A stretch of DNA of 15,169 nucleotides from an uncultured Marvinbryantia sp. GTDB lineage: Bacteria > Bacillota > Clostridia > Lachnospirales > Lachnospiraceae. Position numbers and translations under genes: made by a program. The DNA lies in the NCBI GenBank assembly GCA_947624335.1, contig CANQJX010000018.1, forward strand, positions 1 to 15,169, in the 5' to 3' direction. A model generated the notes under the pieces. The model had not been told where the DNA came from. It searched no databases and saw nothing but the letters and a program-made list of their open reading frames with translations. Below, piece by piece: positions 13,724 through 15,169 of the stretch. Positions within the stretch are counted from its first letter, which is position 1; each line of letters starts with the position of its first letter.

Positions 13724-14653
13724 ATGGATGTTTTGCGGTATTTAGAAAGTATCCGGACGCCGGCGGCGACGGCGGCGATGTCCGCCGTCACGCATTTTGG
13801 GGACGAGGCTTTTTTTCTGCTTTTTGCGCTGACTGTTTTCTGGTGTATCAGCAAGCGCGGCGGGTACTATATCCTGGCGGTCGGCTTTCTGGGGACAATT
13901 TTAAACCAGTTTTTAAAATTATGGTTTCGCGTTCCGCGCCCGTGGGTGCTGGATCCGGAATTTACGGTTGTGGAAAGTGCGCGGGCGGGCGCGGCGGGAT
14001 ATTCGTTTCCGTCCGGACATACGCAAAACGCGGTGGGTACAATGGCATGCGCCGCTTTTTTGACCAGAAAAAAATGGATCCGCGCGGCGGCGGCTGCGCT
14101 GATGTTTCTGGTGCCGTTTTCACGCATGTATCTGGGATGCCATACGCCGGCGGACGTAGGCGTATCGTTTGTGCTGGCGCTGTTTTTGGCGATGGCGCTT
14201 TATCCGGTAATCAAAGATACGGAAGAAAATGCGTGGCGGATGCGGGCGGTGCTGGTATTTGCGCTGATTTGCGCCGCGGGTTACCGGGCGTTTGCCGCGT
14301 TCTATCCGTTCCCGGCGGATACGGACGGCGACTGCCTGCGGGAAGGGATCGCAAACGCCCGCAGTCTTTTGGCCTGCGGGGCGGGACTGCTTGCCGCAAA
14401 AATACTGGACGACCGCTATATCCGGTTTCAGACGGAAGCCGTCTGGTGGGCGCAGATCCTCAAAGTTGTATCGGGACTGGCCGTTTTGCTTTTGCTGAAC
14501 GTTGTTCTTGAGGCGCCCCTGCGGGCGGTTTTCCCGGAAGGATTTGCCGACGGCATGCGTTATTTTCTGATGGTACTGTTTGCGGGAGCGTTGTGGCCGC
14601 TTACTTTTTTCTGGTTTTCGCGCATAGGAAAGAAAAAGAAAAGAATATTATAA
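13724..14653 (+). CDS. PAP2-type membrane phosphatase
   Basis: A 309-residue membrane protein of the phosphatidic-acid phosphatase type 2 / undecaprenyl-diphosphate phosphatase-like family. All three catalytic signatures are present: Lys65-x6-Arg72-Pro73, Pro-Ser-Gly-His at 96-99, and Ser133-Arg134-x5-His140-x3-Asp144. These face outward in known members, and the enzyme removes phosphate from lipid phosphates or diphosphates. Hydrophobic spans lie around residues 27-43, 48-66, 120-132, 146-163, 176-190 and 247-302, so the C-terminal half is an extra membrane region beyond the core domain. AAGGAG (13711-13716) supports ATG 13724; the frame stays open further upstream but overlaps the previous gene and lacks a site. 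The substrate is unknown; recycling of undecaprenyl diphosphate is one option. It is followed closely by a sugar transporter locus. Confidence 0.9.
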   Translation: MDVLRYLESIRTPAATAAMSAVTHFGDEAFFLLFALTVFWCISKRGGYYILAVGFLGTILNQFLKLWFRVPRPWVLDPEFTVVESARAGAAGYSFPSGHTQNAVGTMACAAFLTRKKWIRAAAAALMFLVPFSRMYLGCHTPADVGVSFVLALFLAMALYPVIKDTEENAWRMRAVLVFALICAAGYRAFAAFYPFPADTDGDCLREGIANARSLLACGAGLLAAKILDDRYIRFQTEAVWWAQILKVVSGLAVLLLLNVVLEAPLRAVFPEGFADGMRYFLMVLFAGALWPLTFFWFSRIGKKKKRIL

Positions 14654-14671
14654 GAAAAGGAGAAACAGGTT

Positions 14672-15169
14672 ATGAAGAAACTATCAACAGCAAAGATCTG
14701 GGCGTTTGCTACGGGACAGTTCGGCTGGTCGCTGATGTCGGGGCTGATCGCCAACTGGCTGGTCTATTTTTATCAGCCGGACGAGGCGTCTGTCGCGCAG
14801 GGGCAAAGTATTTTTATCCCGCAGGGGCTGGTAATTCTGGGAATCTTTACCGTGATCGGGGCGATCACGGCGTTCGGGCGTATTTTTGATGCGGTGACGG
14901 ATCCCCTGATCGCGTCGTGGTCGGACCGCTGCACTTCGCCCAAGGGACGGCGCATGCCGTTCCTGCGCGCCGCCTCCCTGCCGCTGGCGCTTTCTACGGT
15001 GCTGGTATTCTGATCGCCGCTGGGAAAAACGAGCTGGCTGAACGCAGCGTTCTTATTTCTCATGGTTATGACCTATTATCTGTCGATCACCGCTTATTGC
15101 ACGCCGTACAATGCCCTGATTTCCGAGCTGGGGCATACGCAGGATGAAAGACTGAATATCTCGACCGTG
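14672..15169 (+). pseudogene. GPH-family (MelB-like) sugar:cation symporter, 5' part, interrupted by TGA
   Basis: The frame starts at ATG 14672 (AAAGGAG at 14656-14662 upstream) and encodes 'KIWAFATGQFGW', then 'FGRIFDAVTDPLIASWSDR' and 'KGRRMPFLRAASLP', the first-half signatures of the glycoside-pentoside-hexuronide:cation symporter family. It meets TGA at codon 114 (15011-15013). The same frame then continues for 52 codons to the window edge with good family sequence ('YCTPYNALISELGHTQDERLNIST'), so the reading is one gene broken by a nonsense codon, not a short gene. TGG (Trp), TGC/TGT (Cys) or CGA (Arg) are the single-step ancestors. TGA serves as a normal stop for other genes in the window, so recoding is unlikely. 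The remainder of the gene lies beyond the window. Substrate unknown. Confidence 0.8.

Noticed and set aside
15011..15013. TGA decoded as an amino acid (recoding or alternative code)
   Set aside because: TGA ends several intact genes here (aldo/keto reductase, glycerate kinase, radical SAM, DUF5685), and no selenocysteine-type context is evident.

Overview
The window looks like ordinary chromosome of a Gram-positive anaerobe of the Clostridia, most likely Lachnospiraceae. This is an inference from strong AGGAGG-type ribosome binding sites, a clostridial-style stand-alone PtsI, a ferredoxin-type aldo/keto reductase, a NimA-like flavoprotein and a DUF5685-DnaJ pair. Sixteen protein-coding loci are supported. 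All read on the plus strand except one small HicB-like gene. The first and last loci are cut by the window edges and each carries an in-frame stop. I see no rRNA, tRNA, CRISPR array, phage or IS element.

Left block (1-2939): the tail of a probable exported protein, broken by an in-frame TAG, overlaps the first gene of a three-gene ABC exporter (two different membrane subunits, then one ATPase). Next (3045-6420) come a NimA/pyridoxamine-oxidase-like flavoprotein, an aldo/keto reductase with two C-terminal 4Fe-4S sites, and phosphotransferase-system enzyme I (ptsI). A convergent orphan HicB-like gene ends 6 bases from the ptsI stop.

Middle block (6794-10948): a good sigma-A-type promoter precedes a GntP-family permease, a glycerate 2-kinase, an O6-alkylguanine-DNA alkyltransferase and a PflX-like radical SAM protein, closely spaced and probably co-transcribed. 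The permease and kinase read as uptake and phosphorylation of glycerate (or a similar sugar acid), feeding 2-phosphoglycerate into lower glycolysis.

Right block (10986-15169): a DUF5685 protein overlaps a DnaJ-domain protein, followed by a threonine-aldolase-like PLP enzyme, a PAP2-type membrane phosphatase and a GPH-family sugar transporter interrupted by an in-frame TGA.

The observations most worth following are: the DUF5685 protein carries two aspartate-rich motifs resembling those of isoprenoid synthases and is translationally coupled to a J-protein; a perfect 16-bp-arm palindrome lies inside the alkyltransferase gene; and there are two independent nonsense codons in otherwise well-conserved reading frames. 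I found no clearly new multi-gene defence or mobile system.
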